DNA of 5,075 nucleotides from an uncultured Pseudomonadota bacterium (GCA_903918705.1 CAIXFP010000820.1:1-5075), one strand, 5' to 3'; shown: positions 1 through 5,075, counted from the stretch's first letter. The notes: generated from the sequence alone by a model not told the origin. Made by a program: numbers and translations.

Positions 1-1
1 C

Positions 2-127
2 GAACAAGCCGGTTCAATCGCAGCATATCTGCCGATGTACCTGCAGCAGATCGTCCAGTTCGGTTATGCCAGTGCGCCATACGAGATCGATGCTCGCGCG
101 CATGAAGCTGCCGCCCAGTTCAAATGA
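2..127 (+). CDS. C-terminal end of an unidentified protein (5' part outside window)
   Basis: An open frame enters from the left edge and runs 41 codons to a TGA at 125-127. The peptide ends in YEIDARAHEAAAQFK and is preceded by an aromatic, amphipathic stretch (YLPMYLQQIVQFGY). The composition reads like a real protein end, and the stop overlaps the next gene's start (ATGA at 124-127), which supports both frames and suggests translational coupling. The P-Y/F-E-(I/V)-(D/E)-A-R pattern is loosely like C-termini of some small metallopeptidase-like proteins, but the window holds no catalytic motif, so I do not assign a function. Because it is coupled to an ADP-ribosylglycohydrolase it is the first place to look for a functional partner of that enzyme. 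Confidence 0.6.
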   Translation, partial: EQAGSIAAYLPMYLQQIVQFGYASAPYEIDARAHEAAAQFK

Positions 128-921
128 TCGGCGTGATCATCGGCGACATCGTCGGTTCTCGCTGGGAGTTCCGGCGCATCAAGACCAAGGAATTCCCGTT
201 GTTCTCTGATCGCAACGACATCACCGACGACAGCATCCTCACCGTGGCGGTGGCCGATGCGCTGATGAACGGTCGCGACCCGGCCGAGTCGCTGCGTGAC
301 TGGGCACGACGCGTAAAGACAGGCAAGCATGTGGCCGGCTACGGCATGAAATTCATCAACTGGGTGTCCGCCCCGACCGTCCAGCCACCCTATGGCAGCT
401 ATGGCAACGGCGGGGCCATGCGGGTGAGCCCCGCGGCTTTCCTGGCCCGCACCCTGGATGATTGCCTGGACATGGCGTTTCGGGTCACCGAGATCACCCA
501 CAACCACCCCGAGGGCATCAAAGGGGCGCTGGCAACGGCGCATGCCATCTTCCTTGCACTTCAGGGGGAGACCGCCCAGGCCATTCGCGCAGCCATCGCC
601 CAGACCTATGGCTACGACTTCTCCCGCAGCGTGGACGAAATACGTCTCGTCCATGAATACAACGAGACAGCCCAGGGTTGCGTATCTGAGGCCCTGACCT
701 GCGCGCTGGAGGCGGTCGATTTCGAGGATGCCATCCGCAATGCGGTCTCACTGGGGGGCGATGCGGATACGCTGGCAGCGATCGCAGGGGGATTGGCGGA
801 GGCCCGTTTTGCGATTCCCGCCGAGTACGCAGCCGAGGCGTGGCAACGCATGCCTGATGGGATGCGCGAGATTGCCGTGTCGCTGTATGAGCGCACCCGC
901 CGAGCCCTGCCAGGTAGTTGA
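124..921 (+). CDS. ADP-ribosylglycohydrolase family protein (DraG/ARH type)
   Basis: This 265-aa cytosolic enzyme should remove ADP-ribose from modified proteins or other acceptors, using a two-metal (Mg/Mn) site. The family signatures are all visible: GD(I)VGS at residues 7-12, the metal-binding T34-D35-D36-S37, the substrate-loop G94-N95-G96-G97-A98-M99-R100, H126-N-H-P-E-G131, and the C-terminal metal motif S209-L-G-G-D213-A-D215-T216. The acidic residues known to bind metal in DraG and ARH proteins are present, so it should be active. It is compact but within the usual family size of roughly 260-350 aa. The start ATG overlaps the upstream stop (ATGA), indicating coupled translation, and there is no signal peptide. 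The true substrate is unknown: relatives include DraG (dinitrogenase reductase) and immunity or antitoxin proteins against ADP-ribosylating toxins. No nitrogenase gene or ADP-ribosyltransferase is visible here, so the symbol draG is not justified. Confidence 0.93.
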   Translation: MIGVIIGDIVGSRWEFRRIKTKEFPLFSDRNDITDDSILTVAVADALMNGRDPAESLRDWARRVKTGKHVAGYGMKFINWVSAPTVQPPYGSYGNGGAMRVSPAAFLARTLDDCLDMAFRVTEITHNHPEGIKGALATAHAIFLALQGETAQAIRAAIAQTYGYDFSRSVDEIRLVHEYNETAQGCVSEALTCALEAVDFEDAIRNAVSLGGDADTLAAIAGGLAEARFAIPAEYAAEAWQRMPDGMREIAVSLYERTRRALPGS

Positions 922-1053
922 TGCCAGTTCCGTATCGGTTGCAGGCCCCACGGATATCTCCTACCAAGCGTTACCGTACATAAAACATGAAATCCGAATT
1001 TGTCCAAACAAGGAGTTCGCCATGACGTAGTTACCAACAACTGGAGCTATGAC
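922..1053 (+). other. Intergenic stretch with stacked short reading frames
   Basis: This 132-bp gap has no convincing promoter or terminator. It does contain a strong Shine-Dalgarno-like AAGGAG (1010-1015) six bases before ATG ACG TAG (1022-1030), a two-codon frame. A 12-codon frame from ATG 987 (MKSEFVQTRSSP) ends in a TGA at 1023-1025 that overlaps this ATG as ATGA. A second site, GGAG (1043-1046), serves the real gene at 1054. The first start may be a leader, or the relic of a gene start broken by a stop codon. Confidence 0.4.
1043..1046 (+). promoter_or_regulatory. Ribosome binding site deciding the start at 1054
   Basis: GGAG lies seven bases before ATG 1054. The longer in-frame alternative, TTG at 1000, has no purine-rich site in front of it, so the shorter product is preferred. 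Confidence 0.6.
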
Positions 1054-1371
1054 ATGGCACGTACGTTTCGCCGCAAGCGGGAGCGTCACGAGTACAACTG
1101 GGTGCTACGCGACCGGGAATCCGACTTTCCCTATTGGCACGGTGTTCAGCTCGATCCGCAGTCCAAAGCCGGGCGCAAGGCAATCGCCCGCTTTCATTCC
1201 GACAAAACGGTCACCATGGGAGGCGCAGCGCCGCGCTGGTACCGCAAGGCGTCCGACCACCGAATCCGCACGGCCAACGACCACACGCTGCGGCGCTGGC
1301 TGGCCGATCGCCTGTTTGACCCGGTTTTCCAGGACTGGCACAAGCACGATGCAAACTGGAGTTGGTGGTGA
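1054..1371 (+). CDS. Small basic Trp/His-rich protein of unknown function
   Basis: I do not recognise this 105-aa protein. The start at ATG 1054 is chosen because of GGAG seven bases upstream; an in-frame TTG at 1000 would add 18 residues but lacks a ribosome site. The N-terminus is strongly basic (MARTFRRKRERHEY). The rest contains eight tryptophans (residues 16, 28, 62, 82, 95, 102, 104, 105) and seven histidines, and it ends in NWSWW. There is no membrane segment, signal peptide or cysteine. The frame avoids stops over its length with amino-acid use typical of a real soluble protein, and the basic, aromatic composition would suit nucleic-acid binding or a phage-type accessory protein; both ideas are inference. 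It is convergent with the HTH gene downstream. What might be its continuation after the TGA is described under the gap at 1372-1502. Confidence 0.6.
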   Translation: MARTFRRKRERHEYNWVLRDRESDFPYWHGVQLDPQSKAGRKAIARFHSDKTVTMGGAAPRWYRKASDHRIRTANDHTLRRWLADRLFDPVFQDWHKHDANWSWW

Positions 1372-1502
1372 GTCAGTGAGTCGGTCTCCTTCAGGAGGCA
1401 GCAGGGCAACCAGGTCGACTTCAATGCCAGCAACCGACGTCTGCATGCGCTGCATGAGTTGGGCGTTTTCGGCTGGTTCACCTCACATGACAGGGGGGCA
1501 AG
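1372..1502. other. Convergent intergenic region with coding-like fragment, no clear terminator
   Basis: Two convergent genes end at the borders (plus strand 1371, minus strand 1503). I see only a small CTCC-TTCA-GGAG hairpin near 1386-1397 and a short repeat of CTGCATG (1441-1447 and 1450-1456), with no U-tract, so neither is a convincing terminator. The plus-strand frame continuing from the TGA at 1369 reads through a protein-like stretch including VDFNASNRRLHALHELGVFGW (the first 20 residues of this string start near 1417), but it has no start codon with a ribosome site. It may be a relic of a deleted gene. Confidence 0.35.
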
Positions 1503-1811
1503 TTACTGCTTGGCTACTACGCCTCGCAGACTCGCCACGACATCTCGAACGCTTAGCCGTTGGGTGGGAATCGCATCTTCGGTACGGTTCTCAGTAACGT
1601 CGACGGCTTGCCGGAGTGCCTTCTGCCTGCCTGTCTTCCTGATGACCGCCTGCTGCTCAAACTCGATGATGTCTTCCATTCGGTAACGCACGGCCCTGCC
1701 GAGCTTCAGGTACGGTGGGCCATCACCCGTATTACGCCATCTATCCAGAGCCTTGGTGCTCAGCCTCCAGCGCTCGGCCAACTCTCGCCCCGTCAACATC
1801 TTGCCTGTCAT
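1503..1811 (-). CDS. Excisionase/AlpA-like helix-turn-helix DNA-binding protein
   Basis: This 102-aa protein carries a MerR/excisionase-type HTH (HTH_17-like). The helices LTGRELAERWRLSTKALDRW (residues 6-25) are followed by the wing GPPYLKLGRAVRYR (31-44) and the helix MEDIIEFEQQ (45-54), the arrangement that family uses to bind DNA. Such proteins act as excisionases or small regulators in prophages, integrative elements and plasmids. The remaining 48 residues (basic KTGRQKALRQ, then an acidic and a hydrophobic end) have no recognised domain. The start is the ATG at 1809-1811, with GGAG (complement of 1820-1823) eight bases upstream. A longer frame to 1868 has no good ribosome site, and a later in-frame ATG at 1797-1799 is possible. 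It is divergent from the wHTH gene at 1959. No integrase is visible beside it, so its target (recombination or transcription) is open. Confidence 0.82.
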   Translation of the reverse strand: MTGKMLTGRELAERWRLSTKALDRWRNTGDGPPYLKLGRAVRYRMEDIIEFEQQAVIRKTGRQKALRQAVDVTENRTEDAIPTQRLSVRDVVASLRGVVAKQ

Positions 1812-1819
1812 ACGACGAT

Positions 1820-1841
1820 CTCCATATCTTTGGCTCCATAT
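1820..1841. repeat. Direct repeat CTCCATAT x2 upstream of the HTH gene
   Basis: CTCCATAT occurs at 1820-1827 and 1834-1841, a 14-bp period. On the minus strand the first copy contains the Shine-Dalgarno GGAG of the HTH gene. Tandem half-sites next to a small DNA-binding gene could be an autoregulatory operator, although an 8-bp repeat can also arise by chance. Confidence 0.3.
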
Positions 1842-1852
1842 GAAGGTGGAAG

Positions 1853-1862
1853 TCCGCGCGGA
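1853..1862. repeat. Perfect 10-bp palindrome in divergent intergenic region
   Basis: TCCGCGCGGA is its own reverse complement and lies between the two divergent HTH genes. It could be an operator; its GC-rich composition makes chance occurrence fairly likely. Confidence 0.25.
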
Positions 1863-1885
1863 AGGCAAGTAATGTGTTTCCTACG

Positions 1886-1930
1886 AATTCCGCGGTGCTC
1901 ACGGCTGTTGCCCAACCTCTTTGCGGAATT
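1886..1930. promoter_or_regulatory. Spaced 8-bp inverted repeat before the wHTH gene
   Basis: AATTCCGC (1886-1893) and GCGGAATT (1923-1930) are exact inverted copies with 29 bases between them, ending 28 bases before the wHTH start. Both arms could be half-operators bound by a dimeric winged-helix regulator, or form a stem in the mRNA leader. I cannot place a convincing -35/-10 pair here. Confidence 0.3.
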
Positions 1931-1944
1931 GGACCGCGTCTTGC

Positions 1945-1950
1945 AGGAGG
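1945..1950 (+). promoter_or_regulatory. Strong ribosome binding site AGGAGG fixing the start at 1959
   Basis: AGGAGG sits eight bases before ATG 1959. It decides the start within a frame that stays open far upstream (from 1560) across the antisense HTH gene. Confidence 0.8.
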
Positions 1951-1958
1951 CAAGAGAA

Positions 1959-2309
1959 ATGGAGGCCATCGTCATTGGTATCACGTCTCAGGAGAAAATC
2001 CGGGAGCGGGCCATGTCGATCGCCCGCGGCGACTACAAACCTCGACCTGGAGAACCGAAAATATGGTTCACCTCAATGCGTGCGCTTGCCGGAGTGTTGA
2101 GTGACGAGAATCGGGCCCTGCTCAAAGTCATCCAGGAGACCCAACCCCAGTCGATCACGTCCCTTGCGGAAACGACGGGGCGCAAAACGAGCAATCTCTC
2201 CCGGACGCTCAGGACCATGTCGAACTACGGCATCGTCGAGATGCGGCGGGAAAAGAATCTTGTCCGCCCGGTCGTGCGGGCAACCGAGTTCCACATCGTC
2301 GCGGCGTAA
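1959..2309 (+). CDS. Winged HTH DNA-binding protein, HVO_A0114/antitoxin-like
   Basis: This 116-aa protein is likely a transcriptional regulator or the antitoxin half of a toxin-antitoxin pair. Residues 27-37 (KPRPGEPKIWF) are followed by SMRALAGVLSDENRALLKVI (39-58). A MarR-like winged helix comes next: helix SITSLAETTG (65-74), recognition helix TSNLSRTLRTMSNYG (77-91), then a basic wing with MRREKNLVRP (95-104). The P-K-I-W-F block ahead of a wHTH is typical of the HVO_A0114 family, whose members often act beside TumE-type toxins; that family assignment is from memory. The start is ATG 1959 with AGGAGG eight bases ahead. No intact toxin gene lies upstream; only a possible remnant is seen. 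The SNF2 gene begins 36 bases after the stop, so this protein may regulate that operon, possibly through the inverted repeat at 1886-1930. Confidence 0.8.
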   Translation: MEAIVIGITSQEKIRERAMSIARGDYKPRPGEPKIWFTSMRALAGVLSDENRALLKVIQETQPQSITSLAETTGRKTSNLSRTLRTMSNYGIVEMRREKNLVRPVVRATEFHIVAA

Positions 2310-2322
2310 TTTCGAAGAAATC

Positions 2323-2349
2323 ATGTTCGCCAATGGCGGTGTCACATGA
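2323..2349 (+). other. Eight-codon mini-ORF overlapping the SNF2 start (ATGA)
   Basis: ATG 2323 opens an eight-residue frame (MFANGGVT) whose TGA at 2347-2349 overlaps the SNF2 ATG at 2346-2348. A modest purine run (GAAGAAA, 2314-2320) precedes it, whereas the SNF2 ATG itself has only a poor site (GGCGGTG). Ribosomes finishing the mini-ORF could restart at the SNF2 gene. This is inference from layout only. Confidence 0.35.
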
Positions 2350-4985
2350 CCTGGGCGCCGCAGCTCACACCAAAGGGGCATCTTCGCTGCGCTGCGGCAG
2401 CGGATGCTCCGCCGCTACCGGAGGCACTGGCCGGGCGCCTGGCGGCGGCCTTCGATCAGGGCACCGGACACGGCCTGCTGCACCTGGGCGCAGCGGAAAT
2501 CGCTACTGCGCTGCCGGCCCTCTGGGCCTACTGGCGCGACTTCGCGGCGCGTTACGTGACGGTGCTGACCGCGACGCCGGAAGATGGCGAAATCGCCGTG
2601 GCCCCGCTCGATGCGCTGACCCTGGAAACTCTGTGCCTCGATGCGCCGCCGATGACCGGGGCGGAATACCTGACGCCGGAAGTGCTGACCGCGCTCTGGC
2701 AAGGGATCGAAACCGCCGTGAAGGACGAGTTGGCGGCGTCGAAACTAACGCTCCAGGACTTTCTCAAGGCGAAACATCCGGCCTGGAATCTGGTCGGGCG
2801 CGTGCATTTCAACCTCGCGGAAAACCGCAAGGATCCTGACTACCCCTTCGCCTTCCTCGCCACCTACACGTCCGGCCTGTCGGCGCACGGCAGGGCCCAG
2901 CACCTGCCGCTCTCGCAAGCCCTGGCGGAATTCTCGGGCGGCAGGAAGAAGGCGCAACTGCTATCCCTGCTCATGCCGGTGCAAAAGGCGGCGGAAACCT
3001 GCGAATGGCTGGCCGAGATGATCAGTGAGTGCGAGATTTACCACCCCATGCGCTGGCAGGTGGGCGAGGCCGTCCGCTTCCTGAAGGATGTGCCCAGGCT
3101 GGACGCGGCGGGCATCGTCGTGCGTATGCCCAAGACCTGGGCCGCGGATCGTCCGATCCGGCCCAAGGTGTCCGCCAGCGTCGGCACCAAAAACCCTTCG
3201 CTGCTCGGCATGGATGCCTTGCTCGACTTTCACATGGCCGTCACGCTTGACGGCGAGCCGCTGACCGCCGAGGAAGTCGCGGTGCTGCTCGCCAGCTCGG
3301 AGGGCCTGCAATGGATACGCGGCCAATGGGTCGAGGTGGACCGCGACCGGCTGGCCAGTCTCATTGCCCGCTTCCAGGGCATCGAGGACGCGGCGGCAGA
3401 CGGGCTGCCCTTCGCCCAGGCCATGCGTCTGCTGGCGGGCGCCGCAGAGGACGCCGCAGCATCCTCCGATCCGGACTGGTCGGAAGTCGTCGCGGGAGAC
3501 TGGCTGGCCGATCTGCTCCGGAGCTTGCGCTCCCCCGAAGGCTTGGCCGCTGTCACGCCCGGTCCGGCCTTGCACGCCACCCTGAGGCCTTACCAGCAGG
3601 CGGGGGTGCGCTGGCTGCACCTGCTCACCCGGATGGGGTTGGGCGCGTGCCTCGCCGACGACATGGGCCTAGGCAAGACGATCCAGGTGCTCGCCCTGCT
3701 GCTCACCTTCGAACCGGGGCGGCCGAGCCTGCTCGTCGCCCCCGCCTCGCTGCTCGCCAACTGGCAACAGGAAGCCGAACGCTTTACCCCCACGCTACGC
3801 TGCCTCATCGCCCACCCTTCCGCGCTGCCGCAAGCGGAATTGCGTGCGCTGGATGGCGAGCGGCTGGCGGGCGTGGATCTGGTCATCACCAGCTATGGCA
3901 CGCTGCTACGCCTGCCGAAGCTGATGGCGATGCGTTGGCGCCTGGTGGTGGCCGACGAGGCGCAGGCCCTCAAGAACCCGGCGGCCAAGCAGACCAAGGC
4001 GGTCAAGCTGCTGGCGGCCGACGCGCGCATCGCCCTCACCGGCACCCCTGTGGAAAACCGCCTCTCCGACCTCTGGTCGCTGTTCGATTTCACCCATCCG
4101 GGACTGTTGGGATCGCAGAAAACCTTTGCCAGTTTCACCAAGAACATGACGCATTACGGCCCGCTGCGTGCCCTCGTCAATCCCTACATCCTGCGCCGCT
4201 TGAAGAGCGACAAGCGCATCATCGACGATCTGCCCGACAAGACCGAAGTGACCGCCTGGTGCGCCTTGAACCCGGCTCAGGCAGTCCTCTATCAACGCGC
4301 GGTCCAGGAACTGGCCACCGCCCTGGAGACGGCGGAAGGCATCGAGCGCAAGGGGCTGGTACTGGCCTACCTGATGCGCTTCAAGCAGATTTGCAACCAT
4401 CCATCGCACTGGCTGGGCGACGGCGCCTGGAAGCCGCAAGACAGCGGCAAGTTCGCGCGGCTGGCCGAAATCGCGGAAACCATCGCCGCCCGGCAGGAAA
4501 AGCTGCTGGTCTTTACCCAGTTCCGCGAGACGACCGCACCGCTGGCGGCCTTCCTGGGCAACATCTTCGGGCGCGAGGGACTGGTGCTGCATGGCGGCAC
4601 GCCGGTGGGCACGCGGCGCGAACTGGTCAAGCGCTTCCAGGAGGACGAGCAGACGCCCTTCTTCGTGCTCTCGCTCAAGGCGGGCGGCACGGGGCTGAAC
4701 CTGACCGCCGCTTCCCATGTGATCCACTTCGACCGCTGGTGGAATCCTGCCGTGGAAAACCAGGCGACCGACCGCGCCTGGCGCATCGGCCAGCACCGCA
4801 ACGTGCTGGCGCACAAGTTCGTCTGCCGGGGCACCATCGAGGAGCGCATCGACGACCTGATCCGCTCCAAGCAACAACTGGTGAAGGACGTACTGGAAGG
4901 CGGCGCGGAAATCAATCTGACTGAGATGAGCGACGCGGAACTGCTCGATCTGGTCAAACTCGACATCCACTCCGTGGGAGAGTAA
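2346..4985 (+). CDS. Bacterial SNF2-family ATPase/helicase (DEAD/DEAH-like, SF2)
   Basis: This 879-aa cytosolic protein is a superfamily-2 ATPase expected to translocate on double-stranded DNA and remodel DNA-protein complexes. The N-terminal half (1-410) has a region at about 235-345 (RFLKDVPRLDAAGIVVRMP, later LGMDALLDFHMAV and LRGQWVEVD-like IRGQWVEVD) that matches the domain found in bacterial SNF2 proteins (DUF3670/SNF2_assoc). The ATPase core follows: LRPYQQAGVRWL (413-424), Walker A DDMGLGKT (438-445), motif Ia LLVAPASLLANW (462-473), Walker B DEAQ (537-540), motif III LTGTPVEN (564-571), then the second RecA lobe with LVFTQF (721-726), GGTGLNL (780-786), FDRWWNP (795-801) and motif VI QATDRAWRIGQ (806-816). 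All catalytic residues, including K444, D537, E538 and the R810/R813 arginines, are present. ATG 2346 is the only good start: no in-frame upstream start exists nearby, but its own ribosome site is weak. The next gene starts four bases after the stop. The exact biological job is unknown; it is not RapA or a DISARM protein on the evidence visible. Confidence 0.95.
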   Translation: MTWAPQLTPKGHLRCAAAADAPPLPEALAGRLAAAFDQGTGHGLLHLGAAEIATALPALWAYWRDFAARYVTVLTATPEDGEIAVAPLDALTLETLCLDAPPMTGAEYLTPEVLTALWQGIETAVKDELAASKLTLQDFLKAKHPAWNLVGRVHFNLAENRKDPDYPFAFLATYTSGLSAHGRAQHLPLSQALAEFSGGRKKAQLLSLLMPVQKAAETCEWLAEMISECEIYHPMRWQVGEAVRFLKDVPRLDAAGIVVRMPKTWAADRPIRPKVSASVGTKNPSLLGMDALLDFHMAVTLDGEPLTAEEVAVLLASSEGLQWIRGQWVEVDRDRLASLIARFQGIEDAAADGLPFAQAMRLLAGAAEDAAASSDPDWSEVVAGDWLADLLRSLRSPEGLAAVTPGPALHATLRPYQQAGVRWLHLLTRMGLGACLADDMGLGKTIQVLALLLTFEPGRPSLLVAPASLLANWQQEAERFTPTLRCLIAHPSALPQAELRALDGERLAGVDLVITSYGTLLRLPKLMAMRWRLVVADEAQALKNPAAKQTKAVKLLAADARIALTGTPVENRLSDLWSLFDFTHPGLLGSQKTFASFTKNMTHYGPLRALVNPYILRRLKSDKRIIDDLPDKTEVTAWCALNPAQAVLYQRAVQELATALETAEGIERKGLVLAYLMRFKQICNHPSHWLGDGAWKPQDSGKFARLAEIAETIAARQEKLLVFTQFRETTAPLAAFLGNIFGREGLVLHGGTPVGTRRELVKRFQEDEQTPFFVLSLKAGGTGLNLTAASHVIHFDRWWNPAVENQATDRAWRIGQHRNVLAHKFVCRGTIEERIDDLIRSKQQLVKDVLEGGAEINLTEMSDAELLDLVKLDIHSVGE
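4976..4980 (+). promoter_or_regulatory. Ribosome binding site of the SWIM-like gene inside the SNF2 3' end
   Basis: GGGAG lies nine bases before ATG 4990 and within the last codons of the SNF2 gene, which points to co-transcription and closely linked translation of both genes. Confidence 0.6.
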
Positions 4986-4989
4986 GCGC

Positions 4990-5075
4990 ATGAGTTACGG
5001 AAACTGGAAACCCTACGTGTCGGTTGCCAAGCGGCGGGCACAGGCCGCAAAGGCGGCCGCCAAGGCGAACAAGGC
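4990..5075 (+). CDS. N-terminus of a probable SWIM zinc-finger protein (truncated by window edge)
   Basis: Only the first 28 codons are present: MSYGNWKPYVSVAKRRAQAA followed by an Ala/Lys-rich helix (KAAAKANK). The pattern of a short aromatic start, W-x-P-Y-V-x-V-A-(E/K)-R-R and then a basic Ala-rich stretch is what I recall for bacterial SWIM-domain proteins encoded next to SNF2 ATPases. The zinc-binding CxC...CxH motif would lie downstream, outside the window, so it is unconfirmed. ATG 4990 follows GGGAG at nine bases and is four bases from the SNF2 stop, so the two are probably translated from one mRNA and their products likely act together. Confidence 0.72.
   Translation, partial: MSYGNWKPYVSVAKRRAQAAKAAAKANK

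Larger units (their letters stand above)
1876..1958 (+). pseudogene. Possible degraded C-terminus of a TumE-like toxin
   Basis: Just before the wHTH gene the frame beginning at TAC 1882 reads YEFRG, and a one-base change of frame near 1897 continues as SRLLPNLFAELDRVLQEARE up to the ATG at 1959. Joined, this resembles the end of TumE-family (DUF6516) toxins, where Y-x-F is followed by LL, F and an amphipathic helix. In that family the toxin gene usually sits directly upstream of an HVO_A0114-type antitoxin gene, which is what follows here. No intact start or upstream toxin body exists in the 147-bp gap, so at most this is a remnant. The match is from memory of the family pattern and is short; chance is a real alternative. 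Confidence 0.22.

Noticed and set aside
939..967. TTGCAG/TACCAA as a promoter with 17-bp spacing
   Set aside because: Both boxes match the sigma-70 consensus poorly, so it is not supportable.
1369..1371. TGA stop as a possible selenocysteine or readthrough codon
   Set aside because: No SECIS-like hairpin directly after it, and the product ends plausibly at NWSWW; the coding-like continuation is better explained as a relic.
1386..1397. CTCC-TTCA-GGAG hairpin as a bidirectional terminator
   Set aside because: Only a four-base-pair stem and no T-tract on either side.
1049..1597. 182-codon plus-strand frame over the 105-aa gene
   Set aside because: Ser/Thr/Arg-rich composition of an out-of-frame reading; the 1054-1371 frame has the better ribosome site and protein-like composition.
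1560..1958. Upstream extension of the wHTH gene (start at 1560)
   Set aside because: It runs antisense through the HTH gene and lacks a ribosome site, whereas AGGAGG precisely precedes ATG 1959.
3311..4924. Long plus-strand frame (537 codons) inside the SNF2 gene
   Set aside because: It overlaps the SNF2 coding region in another frame, is Arg/Gly/Pro-rich as expected for an out-of-frame reading of GC-rich DNA, and has no domain.
3906..4991. Long minus-strand frame (361 codons) opposite the SNF2 gene
   Set aside because: It is antisense to conserved helicase motifs and has no recognisable domain; long antisense frames are common in GC-rich genes.
1..5075. CRISPR array, tRNA, rRNA or complete insertion sequence
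   Set aside because: No regularly spaced repeats, cloverleaf, rRNA-like sequence, transposase or terminal inverted repeats were seen.

Overview
This GC-rich window (about 60% G+C by eye) carries compact genes with purine-rich Shine-Dalgarno sites and ATG starts. That fits a proteobacterium, perhaps a beta- or gammaproteobacterium, but nothing here fixes the taxon. The gene mix (an ADP-ribosylglycohydrolase, an excisionase-like HTH protein, an antitoxin-like regulator, an unrecognised small gene, and an SNF2 ATPase followed by a probable SWIM protein) suggests an accessory region or genomic island rather than a housekeeping operon.

Layout: (1) Bases 1-921 form a plus-strand pair. The last 41 codons of an unidentified gene overlap the start of a complete 265-aa DraG-type ADP-ribosylglycohydrolase by ATGA. 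(2) Bases 922-1371 hold a short non-coding stretch with several stacked tiny reading frames, then a 105-aa basic, Trp- and His-rich protein of unknown function. (3) Bases 1372-1502 are a convergent gap with a coding-like but start-less fragment and no convincing terminator. (4) Bases 1503-1811, minus strand, encode a 102-aa excisionase/AlpA-like helix-turn-helix protein. (5) Bases 1812-1958 are a 147-bp divergent intergenic region with a direct repeat, a palindrome, a spaced inverted repeat and a possible remnant of a toxin C-terminus. (6) Bases 1959-5075 look like one plus-strand operon: a 116-aa winged-HTH protein resembling the HVO_A0114/antitoxin family, an 879-aa bacterial SNF2 ATPase with all its helicase motifs, and the first 28 codons of a gene whose N-terminus looks like those of SWIM zinc-finger proteins.

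How the genes may work together: the bacterial SNF2 plus SWIM pairing is a known association and probably makes a DNA-remodelling or translocating complex. The small wHTH gene in front is a candidate regulator of that operon. The ADP-ribosylglycohydrolase reverses ADP-ribosylation, but its partner enzyme is not visible here. I see no rRNA, tRNA, CRISPR array or complete insertion sequence. No complete undescribed system can be proved from this window. The best leads are the wHTH-SNF2-SWIM operon with its mini-ORF start arrangement and the apparently toxin-less antitoxin gene.
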